Positions 7,802-17,637 are shown, counted from the stretch's first letter. The stretch is 64,000 bases of DNA from DATLGB01 sp963724135 (GCA_963724135.1 CAVRTA010000005.1:124001-188000), one strand, 5' to 3'. Program-made: numbers and translations. The notes: generated from the sequence alone by a model not told the origin.

Positions 7802-10156
7802 ACAAGCCAACCAGCGAGTACCCCCGCGTAGTCGTCACCGGACTCGGTGCCATCACGGCGCAGGGCGCGAGCGTGGACGATTTCTGGGACAACGTGCGCG
7901 AAGGAAGGTCCGCCATCCGCACGGTCCAGCACATGTCGATGGAGGGCTACCGGACGCAGATCGCCGGCGAGGTCCAGGTGGAGGCGCCCCCCGAGCACTC
8001 CTACCTCAACCCGGACGGGTTCCGCGATCGCGCGATCGACTTCACCATGCGCGCCGCCGAGGAGGCCATGAGCAACTGCGGCGTCGGGGTCGGCCCGATC
8101 CCCGCGGAGCGCTGGGGCGTCGTGATCGGCACCTGCAACGCGGGTCTGCTCGCGGGCCGCGAGTGGTACGCGAAGAAGCAGGCCGGCGAGGAGCCGGACC
8201 CCGAGCTGGTGCTGCTGGTCTCGCCCCAGTCGTTCTCCGAGGCGCTCGCCGGTGCCTTCGGGATCAAGGGCCCGGCCCTGTCGGTCGACACCGCGTGCGC
8301 GGCGAGCGCCAACGCGCTCGGCTACGCGCAGTCGCTGATCCGCTCCGGGCAGGCCGACGCCGTCCTGACCGGCGGCGCCGACGCGATGTCCGACATCCTC
8401 GTGTCGGGCTTCAACTCGCTGGAGTCACTGTCGCCCGAGCCGGCCGCGCCCTACTCGATCGACCGCAAGGGCCTCTCCCTGGGCGAGGGCGCGGGCATGC
8501 TCGTGGTCATGCGCGAGGATCTCGCCTCCGAGCTCGGGGCCCCGATCCTCGCCGAGATGCTCGGCTACGGCCTCTCCGCGGACGGCTACCACCCGACTGC
8601 GCCGCACCCGGAGGGCCGCGGCGCCGCGCGTGCGATCCAGACGGCGCTCAAGCAGGCGGGCGTGGAGCCTGACGAGGTCGACTACGTCAACTCCCACGGA
8701 ACCGGGACGGCCAAGAACGACCCGGCCGAGACGGCCGCCACCAAGGTCGGCCTCGGCGACGAGGCGGCGCACAGGGTCGCCGTGTCCTCGACCAAGTCGA
8801 TGGTCGGGCACCTGCTCGGCGGCGCGGGCGCCGCGGAGGGGATCATCACCGTGGAGGCGATCGTCAACCAGGTCGCGCCCCCCACGGCCAACTTCACCGA
8901 GCCCGATCCGGAGTGCGACCTCGACTACACGCCCAACGCAGGCCCGCGAGATGAAGATCGACGTCGCTCTGTCGAACAACTTCGCCTTCGGCGGGGCCAA
9001 CGCATCGGTGCTGTTCGCCCGCCCCGGCGCCCGGCCAGACGGGCCTCCGCCTCCCAACACGGATCGGATCGTGATCACCGGCCTGTCGGCGCTGACCCCG
9101 GCCGGCACCGACCTCGACGCGCTGTGGGACGCGTACACCTCCGGCAGGGAATGCACGCAGGTCGAGGACGGGCTCAAGCTGGGCCGCGTGCCGCTGACCG
9201 CGAGCGACTTCCTCTCCGGCAAGGAGCGCAAGCGTGTCGACCGGCTCGGCCTGTTCGCCATCATCGGGTCGCGGCTGGCGCTCGAGGACGCCGGCTTCGA
9301 GCTGACCGACGAGAACCGCACCCGCGTCGGGGCGATCATCGGCACCGGCGTCGGGCCGATGGAGAGCATGGAGGACTTCTCCAGGGACATCCTCACGCTG
9401 GGGGCGGAGGGCGCCAACCCCGCCGTCTTCCCGAACACCGTCTACAACGCCGCCGGCGGGCAGGTGGCGATCAAGGTCGGGCCCCTCGGCACGGCCTCGA
9501 CCGTCACCGCCGGCCACGGGGCCGGCGCGTCGGCGCTCTGCTACGGCTACGACCTGGCCACGGCCGATCACGCCGACGCCGTCATCTGCGTCGGCGCCGA
9601 CACCCTGACCGACACGGTCATCCAGGCCTACAACGGCCTCGGTGTCTTGGCGGGCGAGGGCAACGGCGGCATGGCGCTGGCCGAGGCCGGTGTGGCAGTG
9701 CTCGTCGAACGCGCGGGGTACGCCGCCGCGCGCGGCGCGACGCCCTACGCGGAGATCGCCGGCGCCGCCGTCACGTGCGACGCCGAGGGCGTGGGCCGGA
9801 TCGACACGACCGGCGCCGGAATCGAGGCGGCGATGCGGACGGCGCTCGAGCGCGCCGGCCTGGCGCCGGGTGACGTGGTGGCGGTGTGGTCGACCAAGTG
9901 TGGGCTCGAGGTCGCCGATGCGGCCGAAGGCGCCGCGATCGAGCGGCTCTTCGACGGCAGCCCGCCCCCCGTGATGGCGCCCAAGCTCAAACTCGGCGAG
10001 CCAATGGGGGCCGGCGCGTCGCTCTCGGTCGCGCTGGCGCTGACCGGCTGGCGCCGCGGCGACGGCGAGCACAGCCCCAGGGGCCCGATCCTGGTCAACG
10101 GTGTGTCCCTCGGAGGCACCAACTTCTCCATCGTGCTGGTGGAGCCGGCGCAGTGA
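7798..10156 (+). CDS. Ketosynthase/chain-length-factor tandem (KS-alpha 2 - KS-beta 2), interrupted by a +1 frameshift
   Basis: Starts GTG 7798 (GTGA overlap). The first half is an active-type KS: Cys167 (DTACAAS), His300 (SHGTGT), His338 (SMVGHLL). Its C-terminal signature NNFAFGGAN appears in the next frame: one extra base within 8938-8947 must be skipped. The shifted frame runs without a stop through a short Pro-rich linker into a second KS fold (ITGLSALTPAG) that has lost Cys (VTAGHGAG), the first His (WSTKCG) and the second His (GEPMG), hence chain-length-factor-like. Frame-corrected product about 785 aa. A sequencing error, a real disabling mutation or programmed frameshifting are all possible; I see no classical slippery heptamer. 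Confidence 0.75.
8938..8947 (+). other. Frameshift site in the KS-CLF tandem gene
   Basis: Reading in the upstream frame gives sense up to Asn-Ala (codon ending 8940) and nonsense after it. Dropping one base from GCAGGCCCGC restores the conserved C-terminal KS motif at once. The site has only GG and CCC runs, no long homopolymer. Confidence 0.7.
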
Positions 10157-11229
10157 GGCGGGTCCGTCTCGCCGCCACGGGCGCGTACCTGCCCGGGGAG
10201 CCGATCACCAACGAGCAGGTCGAGGAGTTCGCCGGCGGGGTGCCCGACGACGTGCTCGAGGGCCTGCAGGTCAAGACCCGCCACTGGCTCGCCGACCCCG
10301 CGTCGGGCGAGCAGACCGACAGCAACTCCGGCATGGCGACCAAGGCGGCGCTCCAGGCGCTGCAACTGGCCGGCATCGACCCGTCCGAGGTCCAGCTCCT
10401 GGTGGTGTCGACATCGAGCCCCGAGTACCACCTGCCCGCGAGCGTGGTGTTCGTCCAGGAGGGGCTCGGCCTCGAGAAGTGCGCCTCGCTCGAGATCCGC
10501 GGCGGGTGCGCCGGCGCCGTCGAGGCCCTCGACTTCGCGCGCATGTACCTTGAGCGGGGGCAGTACGACAACGCCGTGGTCATCGGGGTCGAGGCGATCT
10601 CGCCCCTGCTCGTCCCGGTCTGGAAGGACGGCCCCAACAAGGTCCGCATGCGCGACCGCCTCGGCATCTACTCGTTCGGCGACGGCGCCGGAGCCATGGT
10701 TCTGACCGCGCACGACGACGGCGACACGATCCGCGGCTCGGCGATGGCGTGCGTGGGCGGCGGCAAGAAGCCCGGCATGCAGGTCGTCGGCGGGGGAACC
10801 CACGTCCCGATCGCCGAGCAGCTGGAGGCCAAGCGGCTGATCGACATGCGCGTCGACGTCGTCGAGAGCGGTCGCTTCACGCCGTATGTGCTCACGGAGG
10901 GCCTGCGCGAGACCCTGGCGGCGGCCGGCGTTCCCGCCGGAGACATCGCCCACTGCATCATCCCCGAGGGCAATGCGCCGTACATGACCGACGAGCTGCG
11001 GGAGGCCGGTCTGCTCACCGACGAGTGGCTCGAGCTCGAGCCGCGGATCTACGAGAACCTCGCCGCGGTCGGCGCCACCGGCTCGGCCGCGGTCCCGCTG
11101 GCGATCGACACGGGATGGAAGACCGGCATGCTCCAGCCGGGCGAGATGGTCATGCTGCTGGCGATCGAGACGAGCAAGTGGATCTACGGCGGCATGGTGC
11201 TGCCGTGGACAGCGGAAGCGCCGTCGTAG
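10153..11229 (+). CDS. KAS III-like protein with altered catalytic triad
   Basis: 358 aa, thiolase fold, FabH/KAS III size. The acyl-accepting Cys is present (Cys119 in IRGGCAG). The HQAN region reads IIPEGNAPYM, so the catalytic His position is Glu272. The Asn of the YGNTS region is Ala308 (VGATGSAAVP). Decarboxylative condensation normally needs His and Asn, so this may be an acyltransferase, a priming or chain-transfer protein, or an enzyme with new chemistry. GTG start overlaps the previous stop (GTGA). Its position right after the KS/CLF genes suggests starter-unit loading or chain transfer. Confidence 0.78.
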   Translation: MRRVRLAATGAYLPGEPITNEQVEEFAGGVPDDVLEGLQVKTRHWLADPASGEQTDSNSGMATKAALQALQLAGIDPSEVQLLVVSTSSPEYHLPASVVFVQEGLGLEKCASLEIRGGCAGAVEALDFARMYLERGQYDNAVVIGVEAISPLLVPVWKDGPNKVRMRDRLGIYSFGDGAGAMVLTAHDDGDTIRGSAMACVGGGKKPGMQVVGGGTHVPIAEQLEAKRLIDMRVDVVESGRFTPYVLTEGLRETLAAAGVPAGDIAHCIIPEGNAPYMTDELREAGLLTDEWLELEPRIYENLAAVGATGSAAVPLAIDTGWKTGMLQPGEMVMLLAIETSKWIYGGMVLPWTAEAPS

Positions 11230-11233
11230 CGAC

Positions 11234-12937
11234 GTGGTGGTCGAGAACGACGTCGCGATCACGCTGCGCGACGGGACCGTGACGCGGGCCGACGTGTACC
11301 GGCCCGAATGCGAGGAGCCGGTTCCGGCGCTCGTCAACCGCACCTGCTACGACCGGTCGTTCTCGCTCACCCCGCCCGCCGGCATGGACCCCGACGTCGC
11401 CGTCGCGGCCGGCATGGCCCTCGTCTGTCAGGACGTTCGCGGCCAGTACGGGTCCGACGGTGAGTTCTATCCGCTGCGCAGCGAGGCCCAGGACGGCTTC
11501 GACACCGTCGAATGGATTGGCGAGCAGGCGTGGTGCAACGGCGACGTGTACATGGTCGGCCGCTCCTACGCCGCGGCGGCCCAGTGGCTCGCGGCCACCG
11601 AGCGCCCGTCCCCTCTGCGGGCGATCTCGCCGGTCGTGATCGGCTGCGACCACTACGACGGCTGGGTCTATCAAGGCGGTGCGTTCCAGCTCGGCTTCAA
11701 CATGTTCTGGGCCCAGATGATGAGCGGCATCCGCATCAAGGGCTCGATGGCCGACCAGTTCCGCCACCTGCCGATCGCCGAGCCGCCGACGCTCGACGCG
11801 GCGCTCACCGGCCGCGTCTACCGCGACTGGCTCGCGCACCCCACCCGCGACGACTACTGGGACGAGGCCTCGGTCAAGGGGCGCCATGACCGCATCGAGG
11901 TTCCGGCCCTGATCGTCGGGGGCTGGTACGACCTGTTCCTGGCCGGCACGCTGGAGAACTTCCGCTGCATGCGCGCCCATGCCGGCTCGAACGACGCGCG
12001 CGCGCGGACACGGCTGGTGATCGGCCCGTACGCCCACGGCAGCACCTACGGCGTGTTTCCCGACACCAATTTCGCGGAGTTCGAGGGCGAGGACGAGATC
12101 GACCTGGCGCAGCTGCAGCTGGCGTTCTTCCGCGGGGAGGACGAGGACGTCGCGCCGGTGCGGATCTTCCTCATGGGAGCCAACCGCTGGCGCGACGAGC
12201 AGGATTGGCCGCTCGCGCGCGCGGGGCAGGAGCGGTGGTACCTGCGCGCGGGCGGGACGCTGTCGCCGGAGCCGCCCGGCCACGAGGACCCGGATACCTA
12301 CGCCTACGACCCTGGCGACCCCGCGCCGACGATCGGCGGCCCCACGTCGTTGCCGGCGCCCTTCATGCGTACCAACTCCGGCCCGATGGACCAGCGGCGG
12401 ATCGAGGATCGCGACGACGTGCTCGTCTACAGCTCGGAGCCGCTCGCCGAGCCGCTGGAGGTCACGGGCCCGCTCTCGGTGGTGCTGCACGCCGCCACCA
12501 GCGCACGCGACACGGACTGGGTGGCGAAGCTGTGCGACGTCGACGGCGAGGGCGTTTCGCGCATCCTCGCCGAAGGGGTGATCCGCGCGCGCTACCGCGA
12601 AGGGTTCTCACGGGCGGTGCTGATCGAGCCCGACGCGGTCCACGAGTACCACATCGACCTCGTGGCCACCGCCAACGTCTTTGCCGCGGGGCACCGCATC
12701 CGGGTCCTGGTCACGAGCTCGTCGTTCCCCCGCTTCGACCGCAATACCAACACCGGCAACGAGATCGGGACGGACGCCGACGACGATCTGGTCACGGCCC
12801 GGCAGCGGGTCTACCACGACGGCGACCACCGCTCCCACATCCTGCTGCCGGTCGTGCCCGTAGAGACCCGGCGCGCTGACGTGCGCCTTGACAAGCAAAG
12901 CGTGGCTGAAGGAGGATCGCGACGTGGAGATCACTGA
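11234..12937 (+). CDS. CocE/NonD-family alpha/beta hydrolase
   Basis: 567 aa, the size of cocaine-esterase/X-Pro dipeptidyl-peptidase S15-type acylases. Catalytic elements: Ser in GRSYAAAAQW (near residue 110), Asp in GGWYDLF, His in GPYAHG. The jelly-roll C-terminal domain covers about the last 200 residues. No signal peptide, so cytoplasmic. It starts 4 bp after the KAS III gene and overlaps the first halogenase by 14 nt, so it belongs to the cluster. I infer chain release, ester/amide exchange or hydrolysis of a pathway intermediate; the substrate is unknown. Confidence 0.8.
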   Translation: MVVENDVAITLRDGTVTRADVYRPECEEPVPALVNRTCYDRSFSLTPPAGMDPDVAVAAGMALVCQDVRGQYGSDGEFYPLRSEAQDGFDTVEWIGEQAWCNGDVYMVGRSYAAAAQWLAATERPSPLRAISPVVIGCDHYDGWVYQGGAFQLGFNMFWAQMMSGIRIKGSMADQFRHLPIAEPPTLDAALTGRVYRDWLAHPTRDDYWDEASVKGRHDRIEVPALIVGGWYDLFLAGTLENFRCMRAHAGSNDARARTRLVIGPYAHGSTYGVFPDTNFAEFEGEDEIDLAQLQLAFFRGEDEDVAPVRIFLMGANRWRDEQDWPLARAGQERWYLRAGGTLSPEPPGHEDPDTYAYDPGDPAPTIGGPTSLPAPFMRTNSGPMDQRRIEDRDDVLVYSSEPLAEPLEVTGPLSVVLHAATSARDTDWVAKLCDVDGEGVSRILAEGVIRARYREGFSRAVLIEPDAVHEYHIDLVATANVFAAGHRIRVLVTSSSFPRFDRNTNTGNEIGTDADDDLVTARQRVYHDGDHRSHILLPVVPVETRRADVRLDKQSVAEGGSRRGDH

Positions 12938-14690
12938 GAGCGCAGTCTGGGACATCGGAGCAGCGCAGGACTTCTACGACGTGGTCATCCTCGGCGGGGG
13001 TCTCGCCGGGCTGACACTGGGCCTACAGCTCAAGCAGCGGCGCCCCGACACATCGATCCTGATCGCCGAGAAGCGCGAGGGCCCGGCGCCCGAGGCCGCG
13101 TTCAAGGTCGGTGAGTCGACGGTGGAGCTGAGCGCCCATTACTTCGCCAACGTGGTCGGGATGAAGGACCACCTCGAGGAGGCCCAGAACCCGAAGGCGG
13201 GCCTGCGCTTCTTCTTCCCGGCCGGCGACAACTCGGACATCACGAGCCGGGTCGAATGGGGCTCGCCGCGCTGGCCGGTCGTGCCGGCCTATCAGCTCGA
13301 CCGCGGGCGGTTCGAGAACGAGCTGGGCCGGCGCAACAAGCGCGCCCAGAACCGTCTGCTCGCCGGGTGCCGGGTGGAGAGCGTCGAGATCGGCGATCCA
13401 CACCGCATCACTCTGTCCCAGCTCGGCTCGAAATTCGACACCACCGCGCGCTGGGTGATCGATGCCACCGGCCGCGCCAGCACGCTCAAGAAGCAGCTCG
13501 ACCTCGCTGAGCCCAACGGTCACCACGTCAACTCGTCCTGGTTCCGGCTCGACGGTGGCCTCGACCTCGAGTCGTGGTCCGACGACGAGGGCTGGCTCGG
13601 GAGGATGGCCGAGCGCGGACTGCGCAAGTTCAGCACCAACCACCTGATGGGCGCCGGCTACTGGGTGTGGCTGATCCCGCTGGCCTCCGGTCCGATCTCG
13701 ATCGGCATCGTGGCGGACCCCCAGCTTCACCCCTTCGAGGAGATCGAGACCCTCGAGGCTGCCATCGAGTGGCTCCAGCGCTACGAGCCCCAGCTCGGCG
13801 AGGAGATCGACGCTCGCCGCGACCAGGTCGAGGACTTCCTACGCGTCAAGGACTTCTCGTACGGCTGCAAGCAGGTGTTCTCGGCTGACCGCTGGTGCCT
13901 GACCGGCGAGGCGGGGGCGTTCCTGGACCCGCTGTACTCGCCCGGCTCGGACTACATCGCCCTCAGCAACACCTACATCACCGACGCCGTCGCGCGTGAC
14001 CTCGACGGCGAGGACGTCGGCGCGCGCCTCGAGGCCTACGAGCAGCAGTACTTCCGCCAGTTCCAGGTCAGCCTCTCCTACTACCTGGACCAGTACCACC
14101 TGTTCGGCGACGCCCAGGTCATGTGCGTCAAGCTGCTGTGGGACTACGGCTTCTACTGGTCGTTCCCGGCGCTGTGGTTCTTCCACGACAAGTGGACCGA
14201 CCTCGAGTTCGTCGAGAAGGCGGGCGAGGAGTACCGGCGCGCGACCGAGCTCAACGCGATGATGCAGAAGGTGTTCGCGAGCTGGCACGAGCTCGACGGC
14301 CGCGAGTGGCAGAACTCGTTCGTCACGCTGTTCCCGTGGCTGGCGCAGATCTCCGACGAGCTCGACGACGAGCTCGACGACGGGGCGCTGCTGGAGAAGG
14401 CCAAGCGCGACCTGGCGGCGCTCGAGGGGTTCGCCGTCACCATCTGGGAGAAGGCCGCGCGCCGGCTCGACGGCGTAGAGATCGATCGCAAGCTGGCGGT
14501 CGACCCTTACGCCCTGAGCCTCGATCCCGCACGCTGGGAGGCCGACGGGCTGCACTCCGAGGCGGGGATCTCCCCTCGCGACGCGCGCAAGCCGGTGAAG
14601 GGACTCCAGTTCGCGTGGCTGGACGAGTTCGGCGGCGACATCGGCGATGCCGCGCCGGCCGAGCAGGCTGACGTACCCAACCCACGATAA
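12924..14690 (+). CDS. Flavin-dependent halogenase-like protein 1
   Basis: 588 aa. The start is GTG 12924, 7 nt after an excellent AAGGAGGA site (12909-12916). It has the FAD motif GGGLAGL, the GEST segment (KVGESTVE) and the halogenase signature WVWLIP (WxWxIP). Lys91 in PKAGLRF aligns by motif with the catalytic Lys of the tryptophan-halogenase family. Such enzymes use FADH2, O2 and halide. A reductase partner is encoded at 29202. The substrate could be carrier-bound or a free acyl/aryl compound. The family also includes monooxygenases, so halogenation is predicted, not shown. The C-terminal 250 residues carry no motif I recognise. Confidence 0.75.
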   Translation: MEITESAVWDIGAAQDFYDVVILGGGLAGLTLGLQLKQRRPDTSILIAEKREGPAPEAAFKVGESTVELSAHYFANVVGMKDHLEEAQNPKAGLRFFFPAGDNSDITSRVEWGSPRWPVVPAYQLDRGRFENELGRRNKRAQNRLLAGCRVESVEIGDPHRITLSQLGSKFDTTARWVIDATGRASTLKKQLDLAEPNGHHVNSSWFRLDGGLDLESWSDDEGWLGRMAERGLRKFSTNHLMGAGYWVWLIPLASGPISIGIVADPQLHPFEEIETLEAAIEWLQRYEPQLGEEIDARRDQVEDFLRVKDFSYGCKQVFSADRWCLTGEAGAFLDPLYSPGSDYIALSNTYITDAVARDLDGEDVGARLEAYEQQYFRQFQVSLSYYLDQYHLFGDAQVMCVKLLWDYGFYWSFPALWFFHDKWTDLEFVEKAGEEYRRATELNAMMQKVFASWHELDGREWQNSFVTLFPWLAQISDELDDELDDGALLEKAKRDLAALEGFAVTIWEKAARRLDGVEIDRKLAVDPYALSLDPARWEADGLHSEAGISPRDARKPVKGLQFAWLDEFGGDIGDAAPAEQADVPNPR

Positions 14691-14699
14691 GGAGCAGTG

Positions 14700-16445
14700 A
14701 TGGAAGCCCGCTCTGCCTCACAGTTCGAACTCAAGTCGATCCGCATTCCCAAGAAGCAGTACGACGTCGTCGTGATGGGCGGGGGGCTGGCCGGCCTGAC
14801 CTTCGCTCTGCACATGAAGCGCCTGCGACCCGAGACGTCGATCTTCATCGCCGAGAAGCGGGCCGAGCCGGCGCCGGATGCGGCCTTCAAGGTCGGCGAG
14901 TCGACGGTGGAGGTGGGCGCCTACTTCTTCCGCGAGAAAGCGGGGATGGCCGACCATCTCGAGGAGCACCAGCTGCGCAAGGCGGGCCTGCGCTACTTCT
15001 TCCCGGCCGGCGACAACTCCGACATCTCCCGGCGCGTCGAGTACGTCACACCGGACAACTACTGGAACCACCAGATCGACCGCGGCCGCTTCGAGAACGA
15101 GGCGTTCGACCGCTGCGTGAAGGCCGGGGTGGACGCCTTCCGCGGCTACCGGGTGATGGGCGTCGAGCTCGACCGCGAGGGCGGCCACACGGTCACCGTG
15201 CAGCGAGCCGGCGGGCCGGAGACCGAGATCAAGGCCCGCTGGGTCGTCGACGCCGCCGGTCGCGCCAACATCCTGCGTACGAAGCTCGGGCTCCAGGCCG
15301 AGACCGACCACCACATCAACGCCTCGTGGTTCCGTCTCGCCGGCGGCCTCGACATCGAGTCGCTGAGCGACAACGAGGAGTGGATCAACCGCGTTCCAGA
15401 GCGGGGCTTCCGCGCGCTCGCCACGGTCCACCTGGTCGACGCCGGCTACTGGATCTGGCTGATCCCGCTGGCCACCGGGCACCACTCGATCGGCATCTGC
15501 GCCGATCCGCGGTTCCACCCGTTCGACCAGATCAACGAGTTCGACAAGCTGCTGGCCTGGATGCACGACCACGAGCCGCAGCTGGCGGCCGCGCTCGAGG
15601 AGCGCATCGACGACGTGCTCGACTTCCTCGTCATCGAGGACTTCTCGTACGCCTCGACGGAGATGTTCTCCAACGACCGCTGGTCGATGGTCGGCGAGGC
15701 CGGTGGCTTCATCGACGCGTTCTACTCGCCGGGCTCGGACTTCATCGCGTACACGAACACGTTCACCGCCGACTTGATCATGCGCGACCTGAGCGGCGAG
15801 GACATCGAGGAGCGCACCGAGTTCTACAACTTCTTCTTCTACAAGCTGTTCGATCCCACCGTCGAGCTCTACCGCGACCAGTACCAGTTCTGGGGCAACT
15901 CGCAGGTGATGATGGGCAAGGTCCTGTACGACAGCATGGCCTACTTCTGCACGCTCGGCTTCCTCTTCCTGCACGACAAGATGACCGACCTCGACGAGCT
16001 CGCACTCGTCGTGGACCAGCTCGAGACGATCATCCCGCTGCTCGGGCGCATCCAGGAGTTCTGCCGGGACTGGCACCAGATCGACCAGCGCAAGTTCGAG
16101 GGCGTCTCGGTGTTCACGGAGCGCTTCCAGCTGATGGGCGAGCGGCAGTCCGACCTCAGCGCCCCCTTCTCCAACGAGGCGTTCCGGGAGCGGACGTTCG
16201 AGAACCTCCGGATCCTCAAGGCGACGGCGGTGTACGTGTTCCACCTCGCCGCGCGCAACCTGCCCGACCCGCCCGACCCCGAGCGGCCGGTCAACGCGCT
16301 GGCGATCAGCATGCACCCAGAGCGCTGGGACGAGGAAGGGCTGTACGCCGACGACGGGCTGACCCTTGCGCAGGCGCTCGAGCTGCTGCCAGGCATTGAG
16401 GAGTTCGATCTCGAGAAGCAAGGCGCGCTGCTCCAGGCGAGCTAA
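14700..16445 (+). CDS. Flavin-dependent halogenase-like protein 2
   Basis: 581 aa and clearly homologous to its upstream neighbour along its length: GGGLAGL, KVGESTVE, RKAGLRYFFPAGDNSD with candidate catalytic Lys94, and WIWLIP. ATG 14700 follows AAGGAG. The two genes are 9 bp apart and look like a tandem duplication that has since diverged. They may act at two positions, on two chain lengths, or as a pair. The stop overlaps the next ATG by one base. Confidence 0.75.
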   Translation: MEARSASQFELKSIRIPKKQYDVVVMGGGLAGLTFALHMKRLRPETSIFIAEKRAEPAPDAAFKVGESTVEVGAYFFREKAGMADHLEEHQLRKAGLRYFFPAGDNSDISRRVEYVTPDNYWNHQIDRGRFENEAFDRCVKAGVDAFRGYRVMGVELDREGGHTVTVQRAGGPETEIKARWVVDAAGRANILRTKLGLQAETDHHINASWFRLAGGLDIESLSDNEEWINRVPERGFRALATVHLVDAGYWIWLIPLATGHHSIGICADPRFHPFDQINEFDKLLAWMHDHEPQLAAALEERIDDVLDFLVIEDFSYASTEMFSNDRWSMVGEAGGFIDAFYSPGSDFIAYTNTFTADLIMRDLSGEDIEERTEFYNFFFYKLFDPTVELYRDQYQFWGNSQVMMGKVLYDSMAYFCTLGFLFLHDKMTDLDELALVVDQLETIIPLLGRIQEFCRDWHQIDQRKFEGVSVFTERFQLMGERQSDLSAPFSNEAFRERTFENLRILKATAVYVFHLAARNLPDPPDPERPVNALAISMHPERWDEEGLYADDGLTLAQALELLPGIEEFDLEKQGALLQAS

Positions 16446-17593
16446 TGCGCGTTCTCGTGATCGGGGGCGGATTCGGCGGCCTCACCGCGTCCATCGCGCT
16501 GCGCGCAGCCGGGGTCGAGGTGATGGTCTTCGAAAAGGCCGCCGAGCCGGGCGTGATGATGGTGGGCGGAGGCTTCCACCTGTGGGGCAACGCGATCCGG
16601 GCGCTGGGGGAGCTCGGGCTCGAGGAGACCGCCCGGGAGCGCGGCGCGATGCTCACTCGCACTGAGTTCCACTCCTCCAAGGGCCGTCTTTTGGCCGTGT
16701 GGCCGCTGGAGGAGATCGCTCGCGAGATGGACGCGTTCGACGTCGGCATCAGCCGTCAGGAGCTGATGAGCCTCCTCTACGAGGCCGCCGGCGCCGACGC
16801 CGTGACCTGCGGGGCGGAGCTCACCTCGTTCACCGATGACGGCTCCTCCGTCACCGCGACGTTCGCGGACGGTCGCACGGAATCGGGAGACGTGCTCGTC
16901 GGCGCCGACGGCCTGCGCTCCATCGTGCGCGCGGCGCTGCTGGGCCCCGCCGAACCGAATTTCGCGGGGTACATCCAGTGGCAGGTCCTGCTCGAGGACG
17001 CCGCCGAACTGGTCCCGGAGGGCATCGAACGGATCACCTTCGGTCCCGGCTTGCGCACCGTCATGCACCGGGTCGGCGGCGGGCGCGTGTTCCTGGCCTG
17101 CGCGGTGCATGGGCCGGACCAGCGGGGCGGCCGGGCGGCGGGCACGAAGCAACTGCTGCTCGAGCGCTTCCGCGGTTGGCCCGAGCCGACCGCGGCGGCG
17201 ATCGAGGCCATGCCCGAGGAACAGATCGTCGCGCTGCCGGTCTACGACCGCACGCCGGTCAAGGAGTGGGGCAAGGGGCGCGTGACGCTGCTCGGCGACG
17301 CCGCGCACCCGATGACGACCAACACGGGCCAGGGCGGCAACCAGGCGATCGAGGACGGGATCGTCCTGGCCCGGATGCTCGGCGACGCCGACGACCCGGC
17401 GCCGGCCCTGCGCGCCTACGAGCAGCGGCGGATCGTGCGCACGACGCCACTGGTCAAGAACTCGCGCTGGATCACGAACGTCGGTGCCTGGAGCGATCCG
17501 CTACGGGTGGCGTTCCGGGACCGCTTCTTCAGTTTTGGCCTGCCGCGCAAGGGCTTGAAGGATCTGCGGCGCGCGGCCACGACCCCGCTGTGA
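16445..17593 (+). CDS. FAD-dependent monooxygenase (class A, PHBH-like)
   Basis: 382 aa. GGGFGGL Rossmann motif at the N-terminus, the DG motif in VGADGLRS and the GD motif in LLGDAAHPMTTNTGQGGNQAIED region identify a single-component flavoprotein hydroxylase/epoxidase using NAD(P)H. It shares strong similarity in these motifs with the two monooxygenases at 27-29 kb. ATG overlaps the halogenase stop (TAATG). Probably a tailoring hydroxylase or epoxidase of the cluster product. Confidence 0.85.
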   Translation: MRVLVIGGGFGGLTASIALRAAGVEVMVFEKAAEPGVMMVGGGFHLWGNAIRALGELGLEETARERGAMLTRTEFHSSKGRLLAVWPLEEIAREMDAFDVGISRQELMSLLYEAAGADAVTCGAELTSFTDDGSSVTATFADGRTESGDVLVGADGLRSIVRAALLGPAEPNFAGYIQWQVLLEDAAELVPEGIERITFGPGLRTVMHRVGGGRVFLACAVHGPDQRGGRAAGTKQLLLERFRGWPEPTAAAIEAMPEEQIVALPVYDRTPVKEWGKGRVTLLGDAAHPMTTNTGQGGNQAIEDGIVLARMLGDADDPAPALRAYEQRRIVRTTPLVKNSRWITNVGAWSDPLRVAFRDRFFSFGLPRKGLKDLRRAATTPL

Positions 17594-17637
17594 CGCGGGC
17601 GACCAGTGCCAACGAACAACCCCGGAGGTAGATCGCC

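Noticed and set aside
6110..7810. Long reverse-strand open frame of about 566 codons opposite the dehydratase/CLF genes
   Set aside because: It is the antisense shadow of well-supported genes: low-complexity Arg/Ala/His composition and no domain. GC-rich codon bias at third positions produces such frames throughout the window (also 14718-16421, 32057-33289, 49503-51608, 56544-57992).
8938..8947. Classical -1 programmed frameshift signal
   Set aside because: The needed shift is +1, and no slippery heptamer is present. I cannot tell error from biology without reads.
10153..11229. Housekeeping FabH
   Set aside because: The catalytic His and Asn are replaced, which a primary-metabolism KAS III would not tolerate.
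17594..17637. Terminator between the monooxygenase and redoxin-like genes
   Set aside because: The 44-bp gap has no convincing stem-loop and contains the ribosome site of the next gene, so read-through is more likely.
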